64,000 nucleotides of DNA, taken from NCBI RefSeq assembly GCF_004766125.1, contig NZ_SJSA01000003.1:37618-101617 (forward strand), read 5' to 3'. The notes below the pieces were generated by a model. That model saw nothing but the letters and a program-made list of their open reading frames with translations. It was not told the origin of the DNA and searched no databases. How positions within the stretch are numbered: the first letter of the stretch is position 1; each line of letters starts with the position of its first letter. This stretch comes from Duncaniella freteri (GTDB lineage Bacteria > Bacteroidota > Bacteroidia > Bacteroidales > Muribaculaceae). Below, in pieces: positions 32,354 to 40,286 of this stretch. Both the position numbers and the translations under genes were made by a program.

Positions 32354-33322
32354 TTAATAGTTCGGTTCTTTTGGAGCTTCTTCAGTCACCGGAGCTTCTT
32401 TTGGCTGCTCTGTAACCTCGCCGGTTTCTTCGTTCACGACTTCCTCGTATGGCACTTCGGAAGCGTCGAGATTGAGCGGTTGTGCATCTGCAAGCTGAAG
32501 CGTGTCATTTCGCGCGGCGATTGCTCGATTCTCGGCTTCGGTGTCGTGTCCGAGTGCTGACTGCATCTTGATTGAGAGATAGCCGTATTTTGAGAGAAGT
32601 CGGCGAATGACTGTCTTCAGAGCCATATCGTTGAAATTGCCCTCCCAACCGACAGTATTTGACACGATGCCGCTGTTGGCTTTCTTGATAAGGTCGGCGA
32701 CTGTGACTTCTTTTTTGAACTTGATGCCAGGAGCGTAACGCTTTGCGTATGCCGCCATGTCTTCAACCGACATATAGAGCGTCTTGGAGTAGCCGTTAAG
32801 CAACTCGAAATAGCAAAAGTAGCCGATGATTTTGTCGGACTTCTTTTGTCCGTCAAGGCACACTTCGCCGGAGAGTCGATTTGCAGTGCGTAATTCGCCC
32901 TCATACACCACATCTGCGTTGATTGTGCGATACTTGCCGGTGCGCATAGCAAGCTGAATGTAGCCCTTGTAACCGGGTATGAATGTCGGTGTCGGCTCTT
33001 TAACTTCTATGGTGCGCCCGGTCTGTGGGTCAGTACGCTTAACCTTGTTTTTGTAGACTACGACATAGGCGAATCCGAGAGCGCGGTTTATCGGCAAGTC
33101 GAGTACGGCGGCTTTCAAGCACTCTTGTACGATTGCCGTAGGGTTGCACTCTTGAAGCGACTTATCGCCGTTGTAGAGGTCGATGATTGACGCGATGAAT
33201 AGGTTTTTGTTCTCTGCAAGCGCGTTTTGGAACTGTTCTACCACGCTCGGCGCACTGAGGATTGACTTCAGCTTCGCGAGTCCGGTTTGCCCGGTGGTCG
33301 CGACTTGGTTGTTTTCTGCCAT
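32354..33322 (-). CDS. recT: RecT family single-strand annealing protein
   Basis: The 322-residue protein shows the RecT core: LDLPINRALGFAYVVVYKN, the strand PTFIPGYKGYIQLAMRTGKY and a C-terminal helical part with KTVIRRLLSKYG. The acidic, Pro-rich last 60 residues are disordered. It anneals complementary strands during phage recombination, presumably with the phage SSB. No RecE-type exonuclease is next to it; the adjacent SbcC-like gene may supply resection. The start follows the leader AACGCAAA. Confidence 0.88.
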   Translation of the reverse strand: MAENNQVATTGQTGLAKLKSILSAPSVVEQFQNALAENKNLFIASIIDLYNGDKSLQECNPTAIVQECLKAAVLDLPINRALGFAYVVVYKNKVKRTDPQTGRTIEVKEPTPTFIPGYKGYIQLAMRTGKYRTINADVVYEGELRTANRLSGEVCLDGQKKSDKIIGYFCYFELLNGYSKTLYMSVEDMAAYAKRYAPGIKFKKEVTVADLIKKANSGIVSNTVGWEGNFNDMALKTVIRRLLSKYGYLSIKMQSALGHDTEAENRAIAARNDTLQLADAQPLNLDASEVPYEEVVNEETGEVTEQPKEAPVTEEAPKEPNY

Positions 33323-33334
33323 GATTTGCGTTGA

Positions 33335-35362
33335 TTAATGATTATTGAATAGGCTCTTTTGAGCCGGGGATTTCTCGATTACAAGCTGCTCATCGCGTGA
33401 CACAATGAGGCTAATGACTTGTGACTGCATCGGTATGATGTCGTTGACTGATTCGGCGTTGTCAACGAATATCGGAGCATATACGCCCTGCGACTTGCAG
33501 ATTGCGTTGATTATGTCAAGTCCGATGATGATACGCTCTGCATTGCTGCAAGTGCTGTACGGCTTGCCGTTGAGTGTGGCTTCGCACGTTTCTTTTTCCG
33601 CGCCGTTGATTGCGGGAGCTATCCAACGGAAGCGCACGAGAGAGAAAAGTCCGTCGATTCGTTGCTCAATGGCTGCGCTACGAGCCTTTGAAAATTCGAG
33701 CATCGTAAACTCGATTCTTTCAAGCTCGGCAATTTCATCGCTTTGCTTTGAGAGCTGCGTTTCAAGCTCATCAATACGCGCTTGGGCTTTGGCGTTATCG
33801 TCACGCTTTTTGAGCCGCGATTTAAGGCTGTCTATCGCTGTCGAGAGTGCGTTGCGTTGCTCTTTAAGCTCGATGCTGTTAGCCGGTGCAGCCGGTATTG
33901 AGGACTTCGCTTCAAGCTCCGATATCTTTTTGTCTATCTCTGCAAGCTGCGCATCGGCGGATATAAGAGGCTTAACGTCCGGCATCGTGAGTTCTACGCG
34001 GTAAACATCGCTTGACTTCAGTTGCTCGATTGATGCTTTGTCGGCTTTGATAGACGCTTCGGAAGCCTCCAACGCGACAATGCTACGTTGCTTCTGCATC
34101 TTTACTGCCCCTCCTTTTTGCTCATTGGCGGCGATTCGCTCTGCGATAGCTGCGAGTTTCTTTTTGCGCTGCTTCTCGAAGTTCTCTATGATTTCAGCTT
34201 CTTTCGCTTCGATGTCTTCAACATCAAATTGACGGTGGCAGGTGGGGCAGCAAAAGTCACTTTCGTTGAACTGAACTTGCTCGGCATTGACTGCTATGCT
34301 TTCAGCTTGGAGCGACTGCCATTCTTGGATAAGGACTTTTCGTGCGTTATTGTGTCGCTCGATTTCCTCTTTTCGCGCATTTATTGCGCTTTCGGTCGAG
34401 CGTATGCGATTCGTTAGGCTGTCAATCTGAAACTGCACATTGTCGCGCTCACGCTTCTTTTTGCGATAGTCCGCAGTAGCTTCGTCTTCGATGTCTGCCA
34501 CTCTTTGAGCGCGTTTGCGGCGTAGAGCCGTGGTTTGCTCTTGGATTTTCATGCGCTCGTTGTCTGCGGCTCGTTGAGCTTCTGAAGCGTCTGCCATCTG
34601 CGATTCTATCTTATCGCGCTCGGCTATCTTAGTTTTGATTTCGGACTCTATCGCTGCCCAATCTTCCGGCTCTGAAAGGTCGCGTTTCTTTTCATCAATG
34701 CGCCCGGGGATGCCGACTATTTCAGCATTCAAACGTGATTTCTTCGATGCAATCTCTTTCTTAAACTCGTTCATGGTCTTGCCGGTAATCATCGCGAGGA
34801 GAGCTTCAAAATCGGCATTTCCGGCGGCTATCTCGGTGTCGGAGATTGACCCTGCCATTTTGAGCAACATCTCCTTTTGCGCTTCGGCTGACTGTGAAGG
34901 GAAGTATGCCGGATTCGTGATGAACTTGAATACATCCTCGTTGCAGATGCCGGCGATTTTCGCGTCATACTCACGTGCGCTGCAAGGCACATCGTTGTAA
35001 AAGCGTTCTTCTTCATTGCCGGTAAACACTCGCTCGGTCTGACCGGCACGTTTAACCCATTTCTCTGTGAATCGGCGGCACAATTTGATTTCCTCGCCGT
35101 TTACGGTGATGATAGCCGATACCTCATGCGGAAGCTGTGGAATGATAGCTCCGTTAGTGTCGAGCGTCTTTAGGTCGAATTTCTTGCGGTCCTGGCTGTC
35201 TTTGCCAAAGAGTAGCCAAGTGAATGCGTCAAACAACGTAGTCTTGCCGCTTCCGTTTCGACCGAAGATGTCCGTCACTCTCTCGTCAAAGCTGACCGAG
35301 AGTTCTCTTATGCCCTTGAAGTTCACGAGCGAAAGAGATTTGATGATGATTTCTTTCTTCAT
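33335..35362 (-). CDS. SbcC/Rad50-like ATPase with zinc hook
   Basis: The 675-residue protein has an N-terminal ABC-type half with Walker A GRNGSGKTT (34-42), two long coiled-coil arms, a central CxxC hook (CCPTCHRQF) and a C-terminal half with the Walker B-like PIFVDNAES. It is shorter than cellular SbcC (over 1000 residues), as in T4 gp46-type phage proteins. No SbcD-like nuclease gene is in the window. It probably processes DNA ends for the RecT protein encoded next to it. Leader AACGCAAAA before the start. Confidence 0.85.
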   Translation of the reverse strand: MKKEIIIKSLSLVNFKGIRELSVSFDERVTDIFGRNGSGKTTLFDAFTWLLFGKDSQDRKKFDLKTLDTNGAIIPQLPHEVSAIITVNGEEIKLCRRFTEKWVKRAGQTERVFTGNEEERFYNDVPCSAREYDAKIAGICNEDVFKFITNPAYFPSQSAEAQKEMLLKMAGSISDTEIAAGNADFEALLAMITGKTMNEFKKEIASKKSRLNAEIVGIPGRIDEKKRDLSEPEDWAAIESEIKTKIAERDKIESQMADASEAQRAADNERMKIQEQTTALRRKRAQRVADIEDEATADYRKKKRERDNVQFQIDSLTNRIRSTESAINARKEEIERHNNARKVLIQEWQSLQAESIAVNAEQVQFNESDFCCPTCHRQFDVEDIEAKEAEIIENFEKQRKKKLAAIAERIAANEQKGGAVKMQKQRSIVALEASEASIKADKASIEQLKSSDVYRVELTMPDVKPLISADAQLAEIDKKISELEAKSSIPAAPANSIELKEQRNALSTAIDSLKSRLKKRDDNAKAQARIDELETQLSKQSDEIAELERIEFTMLEFSKARSAAIEQRIDGLFSLVRFRWIAPAINGAEKETCEATLNGKPYSTCSNAERIIIGLDIINAICKSQGVYAPIFVDNAESVNDIIPMQSQVISLIVSRDEQLVIEKSPAQKSLFNNH

Positions 35363-35375
35363 TTTTGCGTTATTA

Positions 35376-35651
35376 TTAGAATTTGTTGATTGCTATGTGG
35401 GTGGCTGCTTTGCAGTTGATTTCATCATTAGTCGGGATGCGGTCTGACAACTGCCAATCCTCGATTTCTGACTTCTTGAAGAATGTGCGGTTGCCCTGCT
35501 TGTAATGAGGAATTTTTCGCGCACTTACGAGATGACGCACCCGGTCGGCTGATACTGAAAGAATCATTGCAACCTCATCGACATTCAGCACGTTTTTGAA
35601 CTGAATAAGCATGATGCGTTCAAGTCGTTCAAGTCGTTGTTCTATGCTCAT
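35376..35651 (-). CDS. helix-turn-helix protein, excisionase-like
   Basis: Residues 22-65 form a MerR-type winged helix (VLNVDEVAMILSVSADRVRHL, then IPHYKQGNRTFFKKSEIEDW), the pattern of the excisionase/HTH_17 group. The N-terminal 20 residues are a short coiled coil. As an early gene it could direct excision or regulate transcription. It overlaps the next upstream gene by four bases. Confidence 0.7.
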   Translation of the reverse strand: MSIEQRLERLERIMLIQFKNVLNVDEVAMILSVSADRVRHLVSARKIPHYKQGNRTFFKKSEIEDWQLSDRIPTNDEINCKAATHIAINKF

Positions 35652-35893
35652 CGCTTGACCTCCTTTCTTTTGTTGCGCTCGGCTCGGAGTTCTTCAACGC
35701 TTGCCTTAAACAAGAGTTTCCAGCCGACATAAGCCATTATCGAGAAGAGCCACACAAAGATGAATCCCGGACGGCTATCATCGCTATTTATAGTTTCTAT
35801 TAAGCACCTTATTGCATACGATACACCGAAAAGTATCATAATCACAGACGCTATGACTTGCGCCCACAGATAAGCCATTAGGATTCTTCGCAT
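35648..35893 (-). CDS. small protein with two membrane helices (81 aa)
   Basis: Two predicted membrane helices (LWAQVIASVIMILFGVSYAI and PGFIFVWLFSIMAYVGWKLL) are separated by a short acidic loop and followed by a strongly basic tail (ELRAERNKRKEVKR) that should face the cytoplasm. Early expression of such proteins may modify the host envelope or block superinfection; nothing specific is known. Confidence 0.6.
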   Translation of the reverse strand: MRRILMAYLWAQVIASVIMILFGVSYAIRCLIETINSDDSRPGFIFVWLFSIMAYVGWKLLFKASVEELRAERNKRKEVKR

Positions 35894-35898
35894 AGTTG

Positions 35899-36117
35899 TT
35901 AATTATTAGGGAATAATGTTTCGGGGTCAACGCCAAATTCCTTGGCGATATGCTTTCTTGTCAGAGCGTCCGGCACTTGCTGACCGGTCGCCCACTGACG
36001 GACTGTGTTAGGAGATTTCTCCGTCACGGTTGCAACTCTCTCGATGAAAGACTGCACCGGCGTAGGTTTGTCCTTTTCTCTCTGATAGAGGTCTTTGAAT
36101 GTGATTTGCTTTACCAT
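35899..36117 (-). CDS. Cro-like helix-turn-helix protein (72 aa)
   Basis: The 72-residue protein has an HTH (VATVTEKSPNTVRQWATGQQVPDALTRKH; key pieces TEKSPNTVRQWATG and ALTRKHIAKEFG) and little else. It is the second gene of the early operon, in the place of cro, so it probably binds the switch operators. Its binding sites could be the palindromes at 36601-36666. Confidence 0.65.
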   Translation of the reverse strand: MVKQITFKDLYQREKDKPTPVQSFIERVATVTEKSPNTVRQWATGQQVPDALTRKHIAKEFGVDPETLFPNN

Positions 36118-36136
36118 ATCTTGATTTGTATTGTAT

Positions 36137-36520
36137 TCAGAGAAATTCAGTTACAAGTTCGTAGTCGTATGCGTCAAACTCGATTCCGAGCTTGATTTTC
36201 TCTCGGAGGTATGTTTTATGACCGAGCAACTTGATTGCTTGATTGCGGAGCGTTGCGCTATCTATATCGGCAGCTTCCTTAATGAGAAGTCGTGCGGTTT
36301 CGAGTCTTTCGGCTCGGAGGTCGTCGAGCTTCTCTTTGAGATTCGTTGACTGCTGATAATATCTGTAAAGCAATACGCTATCAGAGTGATGCTTGAAGTC
36401 TTTGCAGAATGCGTCTTTGTCGATGCCTTCTCCGGCTTCGAGATACATTGCTTCTATCTCTTTGTATCGGTCTTCGGGGATGGTGTACCCGGTACGTTCT
36501 TCAAATTCTTTCTTCGTCAT
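36137..36520 (-). CDS. first early gene, conserved phage protein (127 aa)
   Basis: The start lies just behind the leader CAACGCAA and about 100 bases from the early promoter. The 127-residue protein is acidic and helical, with YTIPEDRYKEIEAMYLEAGEGIDKDAFCKDF near the N-terminus (pieces YTIPEDRYKEIE and DKDAFCKDF). I recall similar proteins as first early genes of Bacteroidota phages, without function. Confidence 0.6.
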   Translation of the reverse strand: MTKKEFEERTGYTIPEDRYKEIEAMYLEAGEGIDKDAFCKDFKHHSDSVLLYRYYQQSTNLKEKLDDLRAERLETARLLIKEAADIDSATLRNQAIKLLGHKTYLREKIKLGIEFDAYDYELVTEFL

Positions 36521-36546
36521 ATTGCGTTGTTTTTTGAGGGTTGCTA

Positions 36547-36577
36547 TTGCTTAATAAGTATTAAGTTTTTATCTTTG
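36547..36577 (+). promoter_or_regulatory. rightward (repressor) promoter
   Basis: TTG (36547-36549), a 20-bp spacer and TATCTTTG (36570-36577) form a full-consensus promoter reading toward the repressor. The spacer holds the inverted repeat CTTAATA-AG-TATTAAG. The transcript would have a leader of about 115 bases that includes the downstream operators. Confidence 0.7.
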
Positions 36578-36600
36578 CACAATTTTTATTTTGATTGTGG

Positions 36601-36618
36601 CAATCACTTTCGTGATTG
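36601..36618. promoter_or_regulatory. operator palindrome CAATCAC-N4-GTGATTG
   Basis: A perfect 7-bp inverted repeat with a four-base spacer lies between the two facing promoters, at the expected start of the leftward transcript. It is a likely site for the repressor or the Cro-like protein. Confidence 0.6.
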
Positions 36619-36623
36619 TGATG

Positions 36624-36655
36624 CAAAGTTAAAGAATAATTCTTGAATAGGCAAA
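36624..36655 (-). promoter_or_regulatory. leftward early promoter
   Basis: On the reverse strand TTTG (36655-36652), a 20-bp spacer and TAACTTTG (36631-36624) match the consensus fully. It would drive the whole early operon. Its -33 element lies inside the operator at 36640-36666. Confidence 0.75.
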
Positions 36656-36666
36656 TAATTCAAGAA
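36640..36666. promoter_or_regulatory. operator palindrome TTCTTGAAT-N9-ATTCAAGAA
   Basis: A perfect 9-bp inverted repeat with a nine-base spacer covers the -33 element of the early promoter, and a third related half-site (TTTTTGAAC) follows at 36670. This is the best candidate for the repressor-binding site that maintains lysogeny. Confidence 0.65.
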
Positions 36667-36700
36667 AAATTTTTGAACTAAATAATCGTAAATACGCTAT

Positions 36701-37249
36701 ATGGCAGATTATCAACGCATTGAGCAATTACTAAAACACCTCAACATGAGCGCGAGGGCATTAGCTCTTGCGCTTGGTCTTAAAAATCCGCAAATTTTCT
36801 ACGACATAAAAGCCGAGAAGTGCGGAATCTCAAAAGAACTTGCAACTAAAATTCAAGAGCGATACTTGAATGTGAGCGCGGCGTGGTTACTTACCGGCGA
36901 GGGGCAGATGCTGAAAGAATCGACAACGAATGTCGGCGAGATTTCCGGCAGTGGAAACACAGTCGGAATGACCGTCAGCCAAACAATCAAAAGAAATAGC
37001 GGGCAAAATGCCGGACGTGACATACACAATCCTCCGTGTCCGTATGGCGATAAGCACTTCATGGCGGAGCTTGAAGCTCAACGCAAACTTGCAGAACGGC
37101 AGCTTGAAGTATATTCAGCTTCGTTGAGCCAAAGAGATGAGCAAATTCGCACGGCCCAATCACAAATAGACACATTAATCAAGCAAAATCAAGAGCAATT
37201 CAACCGCTTCATGGCTTTGCTCGAAATGATGCAAAATAAGACTGTATGA
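36701..37249 (+). CDS. phage repressor, HTH plus coiled coil
   Basis: Residues 1-70 form an XRE-type HTH domain (RALALALGLKNPQIFYDIK) with the typical closing phrase VSAAWLLTGEGQML. A polar linker follows, and residues about 125-175 are a predicted coiled coil that would mediate multimerisation. There is no LexA/CI-type self-cleaving peptidase, so induction must work another way. It is the first gene of the rightward lysogeny block and faces the early operon. Confidence 0.75.
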   Translation: MADYQRIEQLLKHLNMSARALALALGLKNPQIFYDIKAEKCGISKELATKIQERYLNVSAAWLLTGEGQMLKESTTNVGEISGSGNTVGMTVSQTIKRNSGQNAGRDIHNPPCPYGDKHFMAELEAQRKLAERQLEVYSASLSQRDEQIRTAQSQIDTLIKQNQEQFNRFMALLEMMQNKTV

Positions 37250-37758
37250 GAGTTAACGTAGAAGATTTCTTTGCTAAATATGGAAGCAAAGAATATCGCA
37301 ATGGTCTGTATATCCCCGAAGATATTTGGGCGATGAGAAACGAATGCTTTTTCTCTGGAGCTGTTGAGATGGAGGTGCCGGATAATATAGTAGACACTAT
37401 CGAATCCAACAAGCTGAATCAAGAAAGGCGCGATGCCGAGTACAACAACATATCAACGCATCGTGTCGCAGGTATGGAGCATGAGGGAAACGGAGATATT
37501 GATGAGGCTATTATCGAATATGCCGAATCAATCCGACTCGGAGAAAACGCGGAAAACGATATGTTTCACGCATTCGGATATTCTTATACCCGAATCATCG
37601 TGTTACTCGATAAGGTTAAGCGATACACGGAAGAAATAGACTACATAGAGGCGTTGCTTAATCATAGCATGAATGAGCCGGAACGTGACAAATACGTTGC
37701 TCGGCTCGAAAAGACAAAGGTCAAACTTGAAAAACAATCAAAGAATGGAAGAGTCTAA
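37246..37758 (+). CDS. TPR-like phage protein (170 aa)
   Basis: The start overlaps the repressor stop by four bases. The C-terminal 100 residues look like tetratricopeptide helices (AGMEHEGNGDIDEAIIEYAE, then FHAFGYSYTRIIVLLDKVK), ending in a basic tail. Coupling to the repressor suggests a role in lysogeny control or a protein expressed in the lysogen. Confidence 0.6.
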   Translation: MRVNVEDFFAKYGSKEYRNGLYIPEDIWAMRNECFFSGAVEMEVPDNIVDTIESNKLNQERRDAEYNNISTHRVAGMEHEGNGDIDEAIIEYAESIRLGENAENDMFHAFGYSYTRIIVLLDKVKRYTEEIDYIEALLNHSMNEPERDKYVARLEKTKVKLEKQSKNGRV

Positions 37759-37957
37759 CCGATTACCTTACTTCTTGATAGACTTGATGAAGTCTTATAT
37801 CGTTGGTGACTTTCCGCTCGATGACAAAGCGGACGTATTACTCTTTGAAATTGGTCGCCAACTCGTGAACTGTAACTCCCGTAACGAGCCGACAGATGAC
37901 CTTGAATATCTCTACGATACGGCGAAGTGGCTTCAATCTAAAATTATGGAGGAATGA
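37745..37957 (+). CDS. hypothetical lysogeny-block protein (70 aa)
   Basis: I choose the ATG at 37745 (MEESNRLPYFLIDLMKSY), overlapping the previous gene by 14 bases. The 70-residue protein is acidic and helical. Its stop overlaps the lipoprotein start by four bases, so the lysogeny genes are coupled. Family unknown. Confidence 0.6.
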   Translation: MEESNRLPYFLIDLMKSYIVGDFPLDDKADVLLFEIGRQLVNCNSRNEPTDDLEYLYDTAKWLQSKIMEE

Positions 37958-38484
37958 GAAATATCGGTATTTGCGCAATGCTTTTTCTTTGCGCTTGCTC
38001 AAACAATCTCGAAAAGTCGGAGGTCGTGAACTATGTCGATGGTCTTGTGGGAATGTACCCGAACTATCGAAGCAACGAAATTGCAGAATCTGCAATTTTA
38101 GACTCCATCGCTAATCATCAACGACCGATAGGACAGCTCGCATCAGATTTGAGCGGAGTCAAATTTAAGTTTATTCGGCTCATTGAGAATCAGAATGACG
38201 GACGCTATTCTGCATTATTCGTATCTGACGGTTGTATGTCAGATATTGACAACCCAAATGGCAATCCAAAACATCTTATGACAAACATCCATATACGTGT
38301 TCTTGGTAAGGTGGATTCTGAAATGGCTGCGAAGTTAGACGGAAACGCTCGATATAGCATAAGTGGCATTCTTCATGCGTGGGATGCAAAGGACGTGTTT
38401 TCTGTTACTGATAGAATCGGTGCCTCGTTTGATTTCGGCACTTATATCCTCGAAGAAATGACAATTAAAAAAGTTGAGAAATGA
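37954..38484 (+). CDS. prophage-encoded lipoprotein
   Basis: The 176-residue protein begins MRNIGICAMLFLCACSNN, a short signal sequence with Cys15 as the expected lipidation site. The mature part is predicted alpha/beta with no catalytic motif and ends in a strand-rich domain. It is made from the repressor operon, so the lysogen would display it on the envelope. Lysogenic conversion or superinfection exclusion are plausible roles; neither is shown by the sequence. Confidence 0.7.
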   Translation: MRNIGICAMLFLCACSNNLEKSEVVNYVDGLVGMYPNYRSNEIAESAILDSIANHQRPIGQLASDLSGVKFKFIRLIENQNDGRYSALFVSDGCMSDIDNPNGNPKHLMTNIHIRVLGKVDSEMAAKLDGNARYSISGILHAWDAKDVFSVTDRIGASFDFGTYILEEMTIKKVEK

Positions 38485-38750
38485 GCCGCCGCCGAGTTTA
38501 CAGCAATGACACACTTGCGATAATGGATAGGTTCTTTGTCGCTCTTGACGCTTGTATGCAAAATGACCTATTCAAAACGCTCAAAGAGTATTTTGAAAAA
38601 GCTGGAATCGAGCCTCCCCACTTCTACACCCAACGTAAGGATAGAAATAGGGGGTTCTTTGAAGTCGGCTGGCTCGTTCCGTTGATAAAAGACTGTGGCG
38701 TGTCGGCTCGTTGGCTTATGACCGGCGTAGGCTCGATGTTCGCCGAGTAG
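38481..38750 (+). CDS. second repressor-type HTH protein (89 aa)
   Basis: The start overlaps the lipoprotein stop by four bases. The 89-residue protein ends with LIKDCGVSARWLMTGVGSMF, the same closing pattern as the DNA-binding domain of the main repressor (VSAAWLLTGEGQML), and contains an HTH-like middle. It is thus a stand-alone DNA-binding domain without a multimerisation part. It may modulate the switch or regulate the integrase. Confidence 0.6.
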   Translation: MSRRRVYSNDTLAIMDRFFVALDACMQNDLFKTLKEYFEKAGIEPPHFYTQRKDRNRGFFEVGWLVPLIKDCGVSARWLMTGVGSMFAE

Positions 38751-38777
38751 CTGTCATTGCGTTAACCGCACCGACAT

Positions 38778-38817
38778 GACAAAACCATTTCGTTGTTGAT
38801 GCCGAAATGGTTTTGTC
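38778..38817 (+). terminator. hairpin after the lysogeny block
   Basis: GACAAAACCATTTCG (38778-38792) pairs perfectly with its complement at 38803-38817 around a ten-base loop. This 15-bp stem lies 28 bases after the last rightward gene and likely ends that transcript, although no long T run follows. Confidence 0.6.
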
Positions 38818-38850
38818 GCTCTTAGACATTGAGTGCTAATGACATATAAG

Positions 38851-38880
38851 TTTAATTCCCCCGAATCCGGGGAAATTAAG
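38851..38880. terminator. imperfect GC-core hairpin
   Basis: CCCC and GGGG with flanking AT arms (TTTAATT, AAATTAA) can form a bulged stem between the two other hairpins. It may reinforce termination from both sides. Confidence 0.35.
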
Positions 38881-38883
38881 TTC

Positions 38884-38910
38884 GAGTTGTCAAATTATAC
38901 TTGACAACTC
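38884..38910. terminator. hairpin at the integrase 3' end
   Basis: GAGTTGTCAA (38884-38893) pairs perfectly with TTGACAACTC (38901-38910) around a seven-base loop and overlaps the integrase stop codon. It should end the leftward integrase transcript. Confidence 0.6.
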
Positions 38911-40072
38911 AATCCGCTTTGTCTTTGTTGAATATATCCGGGATTCTCGATACGGCGGCTTGTTTGTTCTTGTCAAGGACTTTCGCATATATCTGCGTAG
39001 TCGATAGCTCCCGGTGTCCGAGTAGCTTGCTGACTGTGTAGATGTCGGTGCCGATGTCAAGCATGAGGACTGCGAATGTGTGGCGGCCGCAATGAAACGT
39101 GATGTCTTTGTTGATGCCGGCTCGTAGTACCCACATCTTTATCGCGTAGTTGGTGCAACTCGGCGAATGAATGTCGCCAAAGACGTATTCGCCCGGTTTT
39201 CCATGCTCTCCGAGTAGGTCGGCAGCTTGAGGCGTGATGTCGAGATATTCTTGACCGCCGGTTTTCTTTTGCCGGAAAATGATGCGTGTAAAGTCGCCTT
39301 GCTTCTGCACTTCGCTCCATGTGAGCTTTACAATGTCACTACGGCGTAAACCGGTAAGACACGAAAAGAGAAAGGCGCGTTTGATTTCCGGGTAGTCGCA
39401 TTGCGTATCAACGAGCTTTCGGATTTCTTCAAGCGTCAGATACATTCGTGTCCCTTCCTCGCCGCTGAAGCCGTCAATGCCGCGCATTGGATTGTGTTGT
39501 ATTATTCTGTCCTCGTAGGCTTGGTTAAGACACGCCCGGAGCTTGTTGAAATAGCTCTGCTTCGAGTTCTGCGACAATGGACGGCGTTCCGCTCTCTCTC
39601 GTTTGTCATTTCCGAACGCTTCAGCTTTCTTGTCAAGGAATGTTCTGAATCCCTCAACCCAACGTGGCGTAATCTCTGCAAATGTGATGCGCTTGTTACG
39701 CTCGTACTTTTCGAGATGCTTCAGGCACGAGAGCCAGTTGCCCCAATTTCCACGACTCTCTTTTCCGAGTCGTTTTTCTGTTATTGCGCGGTAGTAGTCG
39801 AAGAATAGAGTATCTTCGGCAAACTGTGATTTGAATCCGTAGTCGCCATTCTGCATCTCGACAAGCCGTTTGCCGAGAATCGACTGTGCAAGCTGCATAG
39901 TCTGTTTATTCTTCTCTTTGTCTGCGCGTGTCTTCTCCGGGATGAGATAGAGTTTCAAAAACTCATAGTCACGCTTACCGTCCTTATGGTAAATGTCGAG
40001 GTAGAGGCTTATGTTGCCGTTGAGCAATTTGCGCTTCCGCAGCCTAATGGGAGATTTGTTTGTATCAGTCAT
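38909..40072 (-). CDS. int: tyrosine recombinase (phage integrase)
   Basis: The 387-residue protein has an N-terminal arm-binding part, a SAM-like core-binding domain (residues about 95-210) and a C-terminal catalytic domain. Catalytic residues visible are the first Arg in FSCLTGLRRSDIVKL, HCGRHTFAVLML (HxxR), the late His in LLGHRELSTTQIYA and the Tyr nucleophile in that same segment. This is the Bacteroidota-type integrase. It lies at the right phage end beside mnmE, and its start follows the leader CAACGCAAA. Confidence 0.9.
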   Translation of the reverse strand: MTDTNKSPIRLRKRKLLNGNISLYLDIYHKDGKRDYEFLKLYLIPEKTRADKEKNKQTMQLAQSILGKRLVEMQNGDYGFKSQFAEDTLFFDYYRAITEKRLGKESRGNWGNWLSCLKHLEKYERNKRITFAEITPRWVEGFRTFLDKKAEAFGNDKRERAERRPLSQNSKQSYFNKLRACLNQAYEDRIIQHNPMRGIDGFSGEEGTRMYLTLEEIRKLVDTQCDYPEIKRAFLFSCLTGLRRSDIVKLTWSEVQKQGDFTRIIFRQKKTGGQEYLDITPQAADLLGEHGKPGEYVFGDIHSPSCTNYAIKMWVLRAGINKDITFHCGRHTFAVLMLDIGTDIYTVSKLLGHRELSTTQIYAKVLDKNKQAAVSRIPDIFNKDKAD

Positions 40073-40134
40073 TTTGCGTTGTCGTTATTTGTTACTTTTG
40101 TGACTCCGATTCTTGGAGTAACAAAATAACAACA

Positions 40135-40260
40135 CAAAGGTAACATATTCCTACCATACGCACACCATAACAAAGCCACTATTTTCATTTTTCTTAAAAC
40201 GCACTACACCTTATATATTTTATGGTGTCTATATGTTGCGCGTATGTTGTCGGCGTGTCA
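40135..40260. promoter_or_regulatory. integrase promoter and attachment-arm region
   Basis: The reverse strand reads TACCTTTG at 40142-40135, a -7 element 63 bases before the integrase start. Further right, ACACCATAA (about 40161) is repeated inverted as TTATGGTGT (about 40222), and CATACGCAC is mirrored by GCGCGTATG. Such short inverted sites near an integrase gene are typical of arm-type integrase and excisionase binding sites. Confidence 0.45.
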
Positions 40261-40286
40261 TTTTTATTTGCATTGAATTTCACACA

